A DNA stretch of 32,078 bases from Clostridium algifaecis (GCF_017874415.1 NZ_JAGGLM010000026.1:1-32078), one strand, 5' to 3'. Shown: positions 18,216-26,142, numbered from the stretch's first letter. The notes: generated by a model from the letters alone, not told the origin. Numbers and translations: made by a program.

Positions 18216-18296
18216 TTTAACACCTCTTTATAACCTTAAACTACATTTTTATAACTTATATTACACAAAAATACCTTTTATTGAACGTCCTATATT

Positions 18297-18325
18297 ATTA
18301 TATTTTATATAATGACTATTTGCAA
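18297..18325 (-). promoter_or_regulatory. Sigma-A promoter of glmU-prs
   Basis: On the minus strand TTGCAA (18320-18325) is followed after 17 nt by a perfect TATAAT (18297-18302). It lies between the spoVG terminator and the glmU start, leaving a leader of about 75 nt in which I see no obvious riboswitch. Confidence 0.7.
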
Positions 18326-18334
18326 CCGCAGTAA

Positions 18335-18372
18335 AATAATAAAAAGGAGTATTTCTACTCCTTTTTATTATT
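18335..18372 (-). terminator. Terminator of spoVG
   Basis: A perfect 17-bp stem with a 4-nt loop (core AAAAAGGAGTA with TACTCCTTTTT) overlaps the spoVG stop codon. The minus strand then reads TTTTACTG. It separates spoVG from glmU. Confidence 0.92.
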
Positions 18373-18658
18373 CCTGTACTTTATCTCTAGCGGCAGTTTC
18401 TTCGTTCTTTACTTTTTCATACTCATCAAGAATAGCTTTTTGTATTTTTTCCCTTGTTTGAGTATTTATAGGATGGGCGATATCTTTAAACTCACCATCT
18501 GGAGTCTTTCTACTAGGCATTGCAATAAAAAGACCATTCTGACCTTCTATAACTTTTATATCGTGAACCACGAATTCGTTATCAAAAGTTACCGAAACAA
18601 TAGCTTTCATCTTACCCTCTGCTGCAATCTTTCTAACTCTTACGTCTGTAATTTGCAT
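18368..18658 (-). CDS. spoVG: Septation/sporulation regulator SpoVG
   Basis: A 96-residue protein with the family start [11 protein letters not shown], then [40 protein letters not shown] and INTQTREKI. SpoVG is a small nucleic-acid-binding regulator affecting septation and spore cortex formation in Bacillus. The strong AGGAGGTG and sigma-H promoter at 18693-18719 fit high expression at the onset of stationary phase. Its terminator makes it monocistronic. Confidence 0.98.
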   Translation of the reverse strand: MQITDVRVRKIAAEGKMKAIVSVTFDNEFVVHDIKVIEGQNGLFIAMPSRKTPDGEFKDIAHPINTQTREKIQKAILDEYEKVKNEETAARDKVQE

Positions 18659-18692
18659 ATAAATCCACCTCCTAGATGCTTATGTATATACT

Positions 18693-18719
18693 ATTCTCTA
18701 AAATTTATATTTTTCCTTC
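18693..18719 (-). promoter_or_regulatory. Sigma-H promoter of spoVG
   Basis: On the minus strand GAAGGAAAA (18711-18719) is followed after 11 nt by AGAGAAT (18693-18699). Both elements match the sigma-H consensus RNAGGAWWW-N11/12-RNNGAAT at every position. spoVG is the classic sigma-H target in Bacillus. Confidence 0.88.
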
Positions 18720-18755
18720 CTATTTTTGAAAAAACAATAATTTTTTTTAATCTTA

Positions 18756-19571
18756 TCATTTTATAATTTTAGAAGGAAACAATTGTGCCTCTCCATTTTG
18801 ATCAATTCCTTTAAAATCTACTATAGCTACATAATCCTGTATTAATTTTTTTGGAATTTCTACATTATCTATAAGAATTCCTATTCCTAAAAGTTCACTT
18901 TCAAATTCTTTTAAAAGATTTATTATACCGTTGGCTGTGCCTCCAGCTTTCATAAAATCATCTATAAATATACACTTGCTTCCAAATGTCATAGCTTTTT
19001 TGGATAATGACATATTTTGAATTCTTCCTGTAGATCCTGATACATAATTTACCATAATAGTAGATCCTTCAGTAAATTTTGTTTCCCTTCTTACAACAAC
19101 CAGCTGAACTCCAAGCATTCTTGCCACTTCATAGGCAAGCGGTATACCCTTTGTCTCAACTGTGACTACATAATCAATATTTTTATCTACGAATGCAGAT
19201 GCCAAAATTATTCCAGCTTTATATATTATCTCAGGATTAAACATAATATCAGTCATATAAAGGAAATTACCTGGTATTATTCTTTCTTTATTTTTTAAAA
19301 TAATACATAATTTTTCTGCAAATTCTCTGTTTTTTTCATTCGATATACCACATACATACTTAATTCCACCTGCTGCACCTGATATAGTTTCAATTTTTCC
19401 CATTTCAAGCTTTGCAAGTGTATCTCTAACCATAACTATATCTTCACTAATTGTAGATTTAGCTGTGCTAAACATTTTAGTAAAATTGTTCAAGCTTATT
19501 ATCTTATTTGGATTCTCAAGCAAAATCTTTGTTATAGCGGATATCCTATGATTTCTACTGAATCTCTGCAT
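18756..19571 (-). CDS. purR: Pur operon repressor PurR
   Basis: A 271-residue regulator. An N-terminal winged helix (1-75: RFSRNHRISAITKILLENP, AKSTISEDIVMVRD) is joined to a phosphoribosyltransferase-like domain (76-271) with VVTVETKGIPLAYEVARMLG and PRPP loop CIFIDDFMKAGGTANG. In Bacillus it represses purine genes, and PRPP relieves repression. The downstream prs gene makes that effector. A promoter at 19634-19662 and possible PurR-type half-sites just after its start suggest self-control. Confidence 0.96.
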   Translation of the reverse strand: MQRFSRNHRISAITKILLENPNKIISLNNFTKMFSTAKSTISEDIVMVRDTLAKLEMGKIETISGAAGGIKYVCGISNEKNREFAEKLCIILKNKERIIPGNFLYMTDIMFNPEIIYKAGIILASAFVDKNIDYVVTVETKGIPLAYEVARMLGVQLVVVRRETKFTEGSTIMVNYVSGSTGRIQNMSLSKKAMTFGSKCIFIDDFMKAGGTANGIINLLKEFESELLGIGILIDNVEIPKKLIQDYVAIVDFKGIDQNGEAQLFPSKIIK

Positions 19572-19597
19572 TTTATCACCTATCTATTATAAATTTG

Positions 19598-19630
19598 CGA
19601 ATAATTTCTTAAAATTTTGTTCTATTATTC
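19598..19630. promoter_or_regulatory. Possible PurR operator (GAAYAA half-sites)
   Basis: Three GAAYAA-like half-sites cluster here: CGAATAA at 19598-19604 on plus, and GAACAAA (19616-19622) and GAATAAT (19624-19630) on minus. The plus and minus sites face each other with about 18 nt between the GAA cores, close to the 16-17 nt of Bacillus PurBoxes (CGAAC inverted pairs). They lie just downstream of the purR promoter. Confidence 0.3.
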
Positions 19631-19633
19631 ACT

Positions 19634-19662
19634 ATTGTAATCTAAAAGCCTAAGTTAATCAA
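19634..19662 (-). promoter_or_regulatory. Probable sigma-A promoter of purR
   Basis: On the minus strand TTGATT (19657-19662) is followed after 17 nt by TACAAT (19634-19639). The leader to the purR ATG is about 55 nt. Confidence 0.55.
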
Positions 19663-19784
19663 CTGATATTTGTACATTATTAAAAATATATAAAAACTTC
19701 AATAATAAAATTTAAAATTGTTTTTTTTTGCCTTGTTTTTGTATATAATTATTAAGTAATGCAATACTACAAGGAGTGATTTTA

Positions 19785-21164
19785 TTGTCATTTGATTTCA
19801 TTAAAGATAAAGATAAAAAAATATACTTTATAGGTATAGGCGGAATAAGCATGAGCGGTCTTGCAGAAATTCTAATAAAAAAAGGTTTTGCAGTTTACGG
19901 CTCTGATATTAAAACCTCACCTATAACAGATAAACTAAAGTCTCTTGGTGCAAAAATAAATATAGGTCAGTTTAAAGAAAATATAACTTCAGATATAAAT
20001 TTAATAGTGTATACTGCTGCTATATCAAAGGAAAATCCTGAAATTATAAGAGCAAAAGAACTAAACATTCCCCTTATGACAAGAGGTTCATTTTTAGGTC
20101 ATATAATGAAAGGTCATAAATATAATGTAGCTATAGCAGGGACTCATGGAAAAACTACTACAACTTCTATGCTTTCAAGCATTTCTCTAAATGCAAACTT
20201 AGATCCTACCATACTTGTAGGTGGAGAACTTGATTCTATAGGGGGTAATGTAAGAGTAGGTCACAGTGAATATTTTATTACAGAAGCCTGTGAATACAAA
20301 GGTTCTTTCTTAGAATTCTATCCTTACGTAGGTGTAATTTTAAATATTGATGCAGATCATTTGGATTATTATAAGGATATTTATGATATACAGAACGCAT
20401 TTATAAAATTTGCAAAGCTAATCCCTAAAGATGGCTATCTTGTATGCTGCAGCGATGATGAAAAAATGGAAAAAGTAATGAAAAGTGTAGATTGTAACAT
20501 ATTAACTTATGGTCTAAAAAGCGGAGAAATTACAGCAAAAAATATAAGCTATGATACTAATGGATGCGCAAGCTTTGATGTATACAGGAAAAACACACTC
20601 GTAACTTCAGTTAAACTAAATGTTCCTGGAAAACATAATATATTGAACTCACTTGCAAGTACAGCTTCAGCTCTTATTCTAAATATTCCATCAGAAAAAA
20701 TATCTGAAGGATTATGTAATTTCAAAGGTGCACATAGAAGATTTGAAATTAAAGGGAAGAAAAATGGAGTAACTGTAATAGACGATTATGCACATCATCC
20801 AACTGAAATAAAAGCTACCTTAAGTGCGGCCAATAATTATCCACATAAGAGAATATGCTGTGTATTTCAACCCCATACCTTCTCAAGAACATTGAGCTTA
20901 TATGATGATTTTGTAAAAGCTTTCGACAACGTAGATGAATTAATACTGGCAGATATATATGCTGCAAGAGAAAAAGACACACATAAAGTTAGTTCTGCCA
21001 TGCTTGCAGAAAGTATCTCTAAACGAGGAATAAACTGCAAAAATATAAATAATTTCAAAGATATAGTATCCTATTTAAATGATACTTTAAAAGACGGGGA
21101 TATATTTTTCACTATAGGTGCAGGTGATGTATTTAAAGTTGGAGAAATGTATCTTGAAAAATAG
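19785..21164 (+). CDS. murC: UDP-N-acetylmuramate--L-alanine ligase
   Basis: A 459-residue Mur ligase: [18 protein letters not shown] (UDP-substrate fold, 13-30), [12 protein letters not shown] (ATP loop, 119-130), the central catalytic domain, then [14 protein letters not shown] and FQPHTFSRT in the C-terminal domain. It adds L-Ala to UDP-MurNAc, the first step of the peptide stem. The start is probably TTG 19785, spaced from AAGGAG (19771-19776). The in-frame GTG at 19776 overlaps that site. A TATAAT at 19744-19749 may be the -10 element. It is divergent from purR. Confidence 0.97.
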   Translation: MSFDFIKDKDKKIYFIGIGGISMSGLAEILIKKGFAVYGSDIKTSPITDKLKSLGAKINIGQFKENITSDINLIVYTAAISKENPEIIRAKELNIPLMTRGSFLGHIMKGHKYNVAIAGTHGKTTTTSMLSSISLNANLDPTILVGGELDSIGGNVRVGHSEYFITEACEYKGSFLEFYPYVGVILNIDADHLDYYKDIYDIQNAFIKFAKLIPKDGYLVCCSDDEKMEKVMKSVDCNILTYGLKSGEITAKNISYDTNGCASFDVYRKNTLVTSVKLNVPGKHNILNSLASTASALILNIPSEKISEGLCNFKGAHRRFEIKGKKNGVTVIDDYAHHPTEIKATLSAANNYPHKRICCVFQPHTFSRTLSLYDDFVKAFDNVDELILADIYAAREKDTHKVSSAMLAESISKRGINCKNINNFKDIVSYLNDTLKDGDIFFTIGAGDVFKVGEMYLEK

Positions 21165-21189
21165 CTATATTAAATAAGATGTGTAAAAA

Positions 21190-21237
21190 CCTCCAGTATG
21201 GTAATACTATAATTAATTACATACTGGAGGTGTTTTT
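21190..21237 (+). terminator. Hairpin after murC: terminator that also masks the next Shine-Dalgarno
   Basis: CCTCCAGTATG (21190-21200) pairs perfectly with CATACTGGAGG (21220-21230), extended by an inner TAAT/ATTA after a bulged G, and is followed by TTTTT (21233-21237). This is terminator-like 26 nt past the murC stop. The 3' arm contains the GGAGG that would serve the ORF starting at 21242, so the fold also hides that ribosome binding site. Confidence 0.75.
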
Positions 21238-21241
21238 AGAT

Positions 21242-21559
21242 TTGAGAAATTTTTTAATATCAGCATTTGCAGACATCATACTTATCTTTTCTTCTTATTT
21301 TCTATTTAGAACCATATTAAGTGGACCTGTAAGGCATAAAATATATGAAAAATTGTTTAGTTCTTTTGCAAAATTTGTAATTTATGTTTTTATAATAACA
21401 ATATTTATAAATGTAGTTATTGCTTTTTCCTTATATAGGACTTCATATATAGCTTATATAAACATAATAGCTCCTGCAGTAGTCTCATTATTAGTTGGTT
21501 TTCTTATGTCCACAGTACCAACTAAAGGAGTGGAAAGTTCTACTAAACATGTCGAATAA
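21242..21559 (+). CDS. Small membrane protein of unknown function
   Basis: A 105-residue hydrophobic protein that I do not recognise. There are three likely membrane segments: residues about 5-22 (ISAFADIILIFSSYFLF), 42-63 (FVIYVFIITIFINVVIAFSLY) and 71-90 (INIIAPAVVSLLVGFLM). The loop HKIYEKLFSSF is basic, and the tail is polar (KGVESSTKHVE). I choose TTG 21242 because GGAGGTG lies 9 nt upstream. A longer reading from 21179 would pass through the hairpin and has no ribosome binding site. Codon use is like that of its neighbours, which supports a real gene. It follows murC and precedes the hydrogenase gene. Confidence 0.72.
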   Translation: MRNFLISAFADIILIFSSYFLFRTILSGPVRHKIYEKLFSSFAKFVIYVFIITIFINVVIAFSLYRTSYIAYINIIAPAVVSLLVGFLMSTVPTKGVESSTKHVE

Positions 21560-21654
21560 CTATATTTTTCTACCTTTTCTATATATATTATAAAAAATAC
21601 CCCTAAATTATATAGATTAGTAGTATAATATAATTTAATTAGCAATGTATAGAA

Positions 21655-21700
21655 GGGAGGAAAAACTGCTACTAACTAATATTTTAATTAAGCAGCAGTT
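21655..21700 (+). promoter_or_regulatory. Hydrogenase leader: distant Shine-Dalgarno followed by a hairpin
   Basis: GGGAGG (21655-21660) is the only good Shine-Dalgarno, 47 nt before ATG 21708. Between them AACTGCTACT (21664-21673) pairs with AGCAGCAGTT (21691-21700), with one mismatch, plus inner TAAT/ATTA. Folding this hairpin leaves AAA before and ATTTTAA after it, so the effective spacing falls to about 10 nt. A -10-like TATAAT lies at 21624-21629. Confidence 0.6.
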
Positions 21701-21707
21701 ATTTTAA

Positions 21708-23054
21708 ATGACGGAAAAATACAGTAAATTATTTAAAACTATAATAAAAGCCTACTATGAAGGTAATTTTGATGAAAAAATAAATGAAATTCTTTCGGAA
21801 GATACTATAAACAAGGAGGAACTTTGTAACGCTATTTCATCCCTTTGTGGAACTGATATACATTATAATGAAAATTTTATATCTGATTTAAAAGATTCTA
21901 TAAATTCGTATAGTTCCAATCACAAAGTAGTAACTAAAGTTAAATCCTGTTCACTTAGTTGTATGGATAAAAGCGGTAAAACGCTATGTCAAAAATCATG
22001 TCCTTTTGATGCAATTATGATTGACAAAAATAAAAATACTACAGTTATAGATGACGAAAAATGTGCTGATTGTGGTATTTGTATAGATGTATGTCCAAAA
22101 GGCGGTATAATGGATAAAGTAGAATTTATTCCTCTTGCCAATATATTAAAAAAGAATGTCCCTGTAATAGCAGCCGTTGCTCCAGCTATAGTAGGACAAT
22201 TTGGTTCGGAAGTCAAACTTGGTCAGCTCAGATCAGCTTTTAAAAAATTAGGATTTACCGACATGGTGGAAGTAGCTTTTTTCGCAGATATGCTGACTTT
22301 AAAAGAAGCCATTGAATTTAATCATTATGTAAAAAATCAGAATGATCTTATGATAACTTCCTGCTGCTGTCCTATGTGGGTTGGTATGCTAAAAAAAATT
22401 TATAACGATCTAGTAAAATATGTTTCACCCTCAGTTTCACCTATGATAGCTGCCGGAAGAATACTAAAAAAATTAAATAAAGATTGTAAAGTAGTATTTG
22501 TCGGACCATGTATAGCTAAAAAAGCAGAGGCAAAAAACAAAGGCATAGAAGGGAATATAGATTTTGTACTCACTTTCCAGGAATTAAAGGATATATTTGA
22601 ATCCCTCAATATAAACCCTTCGGTTCTAAAAGACGATGAATCTTCAGAATATGCTTCAAAAGGTGGAAGATTATATGCCCGTACTGGTGGAGTATCTATA
22701 GCAGTAAGTGATGTAGTAGAAAGAATTTTTCCAGAAAAACATAATCTCTTAAAAGCCGTTCAAGCAAACGGAATTAAAGAATGCAAGGATATACTTTCTA
22801 AAGCGCAAAATGGTGAAATAGATTCCAATTTTATAGAAGGCATGGGCTGTATCGGAGGATGTGTAGGTGGACCTAAATCTATAATCAAAAAAGAAGATGG
22901 CAAGAAATTTGTAGATGACTTTGCTAAAAATTCTGATATAAAAGTTTCAATAGATAGCCTTTGCATGAACAATATATTAGATAAAATAGGAATTCATTCT
23001 ATAAAAGACTTTGAAGATAAAGATAAAATAAATATATTTGAGAGAGACTTTTAA
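21708..23054 (+). CDS. [FeFe] hydrogenase, Group B-like with two accessory [4Fe-4S] clusters
   Basis: A 448-residue iron-only hydrogenase. An N-terminal 80-residue region is unassigned. Cysteines 81, 85, 94, 98 and 119, 122, 125, 129 form two ferredoxin-type [4Fe-4S] motifs. The H-cluster domain carries L1 TSCCCPMW (217-224), L2 GPCIAKKAE (266-274) and L3 EGMGCIGGCVGG (377-388), so all four H-cluster cysteines are present. L1 has an extra Cys compared with TSCCPxW, and L2 begins GPC rather than MPC. From memory this is the pattern of Group B enzymes such as C. pasteurianum hydrogenase II. It interconverts protons and H2, probably with ferredoxin, in the cytoplasm. The ATG directly follows a stop codon, so no longer start is possible. 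Confidence 0.92.
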   Translation: MTEKYSKLFKTIIKAYYEGNFDEKINEILSEDTINKEELCNAISSLCGTDIHYNENFISDLKDSINSYSSNHKVVTKVKSCSLSCMDKSGKTLCQKSCPFDAIMIDKNKNTTVIDDEKCADCGICIDVCPKGGIMDKVEFIPLANILKKNVPVIAAVAPAIVGQFGSEVKLGQLRSAFKKLGFTDMVEVAFFADMLTLKEAIEFNHYVKNQNDLMITSCCCPMWVGMLKKIYNDLVKYVSPSVSPMIAAGRILKKLNKDCKVVFVGPCIAKKAEAKNKGIEGNIDFVLTFQELKDIFESLNINPSVLKDDESSEYASKGGRLYARTGGVSIAVSDVVERIFPEKHNLLKAVQANGIKECKDILSKAQNGEIDSNFIEGMGCIGGCVGGPKSIIKKEDGKKFVDDFAKNSDIKVSIDSLCMNNILDKIGIHSIKDFEDKDKINIFERDF

Positions 23055-23093
23055 TACTTAACAGTCTTATAAAATCTAATTGAGGACAAAATA

Positions 23094-23777
23094 ATGAATA
23101 CAAATACAGAAGCAATTTGTAATATACTCAATAACGTTAAAGGGGCTATCTTTGATTTGGATGGTACTTTAATTGATTCTATGGGAATGTGGGATGATAT
23201 CGACAGAGAATATTTGAAGAAAAAGAATCTACCGTTTCCATTAAATCTAAAAACTGAAATAGAACATTTGAATTTTGAAGAAACTGCAGATTATTTTAAA
23301 ACTAAATTTAACATAGAAGATAGCCTTGATGTTATAGAAAAAGATTGGTATGATATGGCTTATTATAAATATTCACGCAATATAATGGTAAAACCTTATG
23401 TTAAAAATTTTTTAGAACTTTTAAAATTAAAAAATATAAAAATTGCTCTAGCTACAAGTAATTATAGAGAAATATCTGAAATTGCTCTTAAAAAGAACAA
23501 TATATATGATCTTTTCGATATAATCACTGTAACTCAGGATGTAAGTCGTGGAAAAGATTTTCCTGACTTATATCTACTGGCTTCTAAAAAAATTAATGTA
23601 ATTCCTGAAAAATGCGTAGTATTTGAGGATTCTCTTCCTGCTATTAAATCCGCAAAATCTGCTAATATGTCAGTGATAGCTATAAAAGATCCTTATTGCC
23701 CTCATCCATTTGATGAATTATTAACTTACGCAGATGCAGGTATTGTAAGTTTTCATCAATTAATTGACAAGCTATAA
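23094..23777 (+). CDS. HAD-superfamily phosphatase (beta-phosphoglucomutase-like)
   Basis: A 227-residue HAD hydrolase. Motif I is FDLDGTLIDS (Asp 21 nucleophile, Asp 23), followed by a helical cap domain (about 30-100). Motif II is ALATSN, a Lys lies in GKDFPDLYLLASK, and motif IV is VFEDSLPAIKSAK. The fold and spacing fit subfamily IA phosphatases or phosphomutases acting on small sugar phosphates or nucleotides; the substrate cannot be read from sequence. GAGGA precedes the ATG. It lies 39 bp after the hydrogenase gene and may be co-transcribed. Confidence 0.9.
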   Translation: MNTNTEAICNILNNVKGAIFDLDGTLIDSMGMWDDIDREYLKKKNLPFPLNLKTEIEHLNFEETADYFKTKFNIEDSLDVIEKDWYDMAYYKYSRNIMVKPYVKNFLELLKLKNIKIALATSNYREISEIALKKNNIYDLFDIITVTQDVSRGKDFPDLYLLASKKINVIPEKCVVFEDSLPAIKSAKSANMSVIAIKDPYCPHPFDELLTYADAGIVSFHQLIDKL

Positions 23778-23858
23778 TTTAATTATATCGTATATCTCTT
23801 TCATCTTTTTATGGATTAATGAATATAATTTAATTAGTATAATTTCTAGGAGAGAATT

Positions 23859-24008
23859 ATGTTAATATTTCTGTTTTTTATACTAATTGCTATTTCATTT
23901 ATTTATTTTTATAAACTCACAGATAAAATCTCAGCTCAAAGAAAACAAATTTTACTTTTAAAATATGAAAATACGAAGTTAAAAAATAAATTAAAACAAA
24001 TGAATTAA
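23859..24008 (+). CDS. Putative 49-residue single-span membrane protein with coiled-coil tail
   Basis: A short ORF with AGGAGAG 6 nt before its ATG. It begins MLIFLFFILIAISFIYFY, one clear membrane span (residues 2-18). It continues with a charged helical tail with Leu/Ile at heptad-like positions (KISAQRKQILLLKYENTKLKN), ending QMN and stop. The layout resembles small FtsB/FtsL-like or regulatory membrane peptides, but I recognise no family. It lies 81 bp after the HAD gene and just before the inverted repeat at 24014-24058. The good ribosome binding site and amphipathic pattern support a real gene. Confidence 0.6.
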   Translation: MLIFLFFILIAISFIYFYKLTDKISAQRKQILLLKYENTKLKNKLKQMN

Positions 24009-24013
24009 TAATT

Positions 24014-24058
24014 TGAGTATAGAAACTTTAAAGAGCTATCTCATCGTTTCTATACTCA
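24014..24058. terminator. Convergent hairpin between plus- and minus-strand genes
   Basis: TGAGTATAGAAAC (24014-24026) and GTTTCTATACTCA (24046-24058) form a perfect 13-bp stem with a 19-nt loop between the ends of the 49-residue ORF and the radical SAM gene. Neither side has a clear U run, so it may stop transcription only partly. Its convergent position fits a bidirectional terminator. Confidence 0.6.
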
Positions 24059-24076
24059 GATACTATATCATGATTT

Positions 24077-25003
24077 TCATTTCCTCTTATAATTAATTCC
24101 TTGATAAATATTCTTTTCTTCTAGTGTACTGTCTATTTTATTTAGTATTTCCCATTTTTTTAAACTCCATTTTGGTTCAATAAGCATATCTCTTGGTGCA
24201 TCTCCTGTAAGTCTATGTATGACAATATTAGGATTAATATTTGCTATAGACTCACATATTAAATCTATATATTCTTCTTCAGTCATAAATTTCAGCTTGT
24301 CTAATTTGTATAATCCAACTAAAGGGGTATGTTTCATCAAGTGAAGCAAATGAAGTTTTATCCCCTGTATATCCATATTTGAAACATATTTTACTGTATT
24401 TATCATGTCATGTCTATCCTCACCCGGCAGACCAAATATAACATGTACAACTACATCTATATTTCTATTTCTTAAGTCCATAACTGCTTTTTCAAAAGTT
24501 TTCAGTTTATAACCTCTATTTATTATAGATGCAGTTTTTTCATTTGAAGTCTGAAGTCCAAGTTCCACCCAAGTATACAATCTTTCATTAAAATTACCGA
24601 TTAAATCCAGTACATTCTCTCCAAGACAATCCGGTCTCGTAGCTATAGCTAATCCTACAACTTCATCTTCACTTATTGCTTCTTCATATTTTTTCTTGAG
24701 GACAGAAATTGGTGCATATGTATTAGTATATGCCTGAAAATACGCAATATATTTACCGTTTTTCCACTTTTTACTCATCATTTGTTTTATATCTTGAAAT
24801 TGATGATGTATTGAAAATCTTCTATTGCCTGCAAAATCTCCTGATCCTCTTTCACTGCAAAATATACATCCTCCTGTCCCTATAGTACCATCTCTATTAG
24901 GGCAAGAAAATCCTGCATCTAACGATATCTTAAATACTTTACATCCGAATTTATTTCTCAGATAATAATTTAAACTATTATATCTTTTACTTCCCCAGAC
25001 CAA
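24077..25003 (-). CDS. Radical SAM protein, TIGR01212/YtqA-YhcC type
   Basis: A 308-residue radical SAM enzyme. WGSKRYNSLNYYLRNKFG opens the protein, then the iron-sulfur motif CPNRDGTIGTGGCIFC gives Cys 34, 46 and 49 in the long-spaced CX11CX2C form typical of this family, followed by GSGDFAG. Later motifs are AYFQAYTNTYAP, ATRPDCL, WVELGLQTSNEKT and HVIFGLPGED. The reaction of this family is not known to me with certainty. The start is probably TTG 25003, since GGAAGG lies about 10 nt upstream; TTG 25024 would give seven more residues without a ribosome binding site. It may be co-transcribed with the lipoprotein gene upstream. Confidence 0.88.
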   Translation of the reverse strand: MVWGSKRYNSLNYYLRNKFGCKVFKISLDAGFSCPNRDGTIGTGGCIFCSERGSGDFAGNRRFSIHHQFQDIKQMMSKKWKNGKYIAYFQAYTNTYAPISVLKKKYEEAISEDEVVGLAIATRPDCLGENVLDLIGNFNERLYTWVELGLQTSNEKTASIINRGYKLKTFEKAVMDLRNRNIDVVVHVIFGLPGEDRHDMINTVKYVSNMDIQGIKLHLLHLMKHTPLVGLYKLDKLKFMTEEEYIDLICESIANINPNIVIHRLTGDAPRDMLIEPKWSLKKWEILNKIDSTLEEKNIYQGINYKRK

Positions 25004-25044
25004 AAGTTCACTTCCTTCCAGCAAAACTACTCAAAGTAATTATA

Positions 25045-26142
25045 TCACATTCTAACAGCTTTAAAGTCCTTAAGATTTAGCTGCCATTTACCTACAATAT
25101 TTGATAGTGAATTATTTTTCTTATCTTTTGCCAATACATCAAAACTTAGTGTATCCTCATCAAAAGAAGAAAATACAACGTTCACCTTGTCTAAAGGAAA
25201 ATTATCCTCAAACTTATATTTAGCCATATCTCCACCATCTACCTTATACAATCTGATGCAGCCTCCAATGTCCTTAGTCTTATACTGAACAGCTAAAAAT
25301 TTTTCATCCTTTGAAAATTCTAGAAAATTCACATTAACATCTTTTAGAATATCCATAGAAGTTATCTCTTTTCCAATAGGTTTTTCCAATTCTTCTTTAT
25401 TTTTAGTTTCTCCACCACCTGTATCTTGACTATCAGATCCACTTCCAGATTCTTGGCCCTGTGTAACTAATGATTCATCTATTTTTATTACACCAATATA
25501 ACAATTCTTGTCATAAGTTGTAACTGCAAGCAATTTTCCGCCATAGGAAAAATTCATAAATCCAAAGTTATGTCTTGGAACAGGCACTTTTTCTATATTT
25601 GCTTTGTCATCTTTTGAAAATACATAACTTGGAACAGCCTTAAGTGCCATGACTAAATTTACATCTGCTGTATCTTTAGTTTTCATTTTTATTGCACTTT
25701 TATATATAAAAGCTTCTTTTTGAACCACATTATTAGTTTCCTCTACCTTATAATTATTATTTTCTTTTATTATCTTAATCGAGTATTCATCCAAACTTGC
25801 AAATGCCTTTTCTGTATCTGATCTTGAAACATTTATTTTAAAAACTCCCGATTCTCCAACTTGAACAATGTCCTGTATGCTATATCCAAATATATTTAAT
25901 TTATTATTTTCATTTTTTATAGGGGTTTTTGTCATACTTTTTGAATATAATTTTCTAATATTTACCATGTCGCCTTTTATTAAATAATCCATATATATAT
26001 TAGCTACATTTGTAGCTGCTTTCATATCAAAAGTATCTTTTGTTTGTTGAGAATTACTTTTAGTATTATTTTCACACCCTACTAAAAGTCCACAAATTAT
26101 AAATATAAAAAGTAAAAACTTGATTATATTATTTTTTTTCAT
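25045..26142 (-). CDS. Lipoprotein of unknown function
   Basis: A 365-residue exported protein. The signal sequence ends in the lipobox LLVGC (Cys 23), followed by a polar linker. Residues about 38-150 resemble a small NTF2-like or DUF-type domain (ATNVANIYMDYLIKGDMVNIRKL). Residues about 185-365 contain beta-propeller-like repeats (GKLLAVTTYDKNCYIGVIKI; EKFLAVQYKTKDIGGCIRLYKV) separated by a Gly/Ser/Gln linker (QESGSGSDSQDTGGGE). I do not recognise the family and assign no function. GAGGTG precedes the ATG. Confidence 0.8.
   Translation of the reverse strand: MKKNNIIKFLLFIFIICGLLVGCENNTKSNSQQTKDTFDMKAATNVANIYMDYLIKGDMVNIRKLYSKSMTKTPIKNENNKLNIFGYSIQDIVQVGESGVFKINVSRSDTEKAFASLDEYSIKIIKENNNYKVEETNNVVQKEAFIYKSAIKMKTKDTADVNLVMALKAVPSYVFSKDDKANIEKVPVPRHNFGFMNFSYGGKLLAVTTYDKNCYIGVIKIDESLVTQGQESGSGSDSQDTGGGETKNKEELEKPIGKEITSMDILKDVNVNFLEFSKDEKFLAVQYKTKDIGGCIRLYKVDGGDMAKYKFEDNFPLDKVNVVFSSFDEDTLSFDVLAKDKKNNSLSNIVGKWQLNLKDFKAVRM

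Noticed and set aside
18440-18766. 108-codon plus-strand ORF antisense to spoVG
   Set aside because: It overlaps spoVG and its promoter on the opposite strand and is a composition artefact.
21666-21707. Leader mini-ORF from a CTG after GGGAGG to the TAA touching the hydrogenase ATG
   Set aside because: CTG is a rare start, the peptide (13 codons) has no recognisable attenuator feature, and the hairpin explanation for the distant Shine-Dalgarno is simpler.
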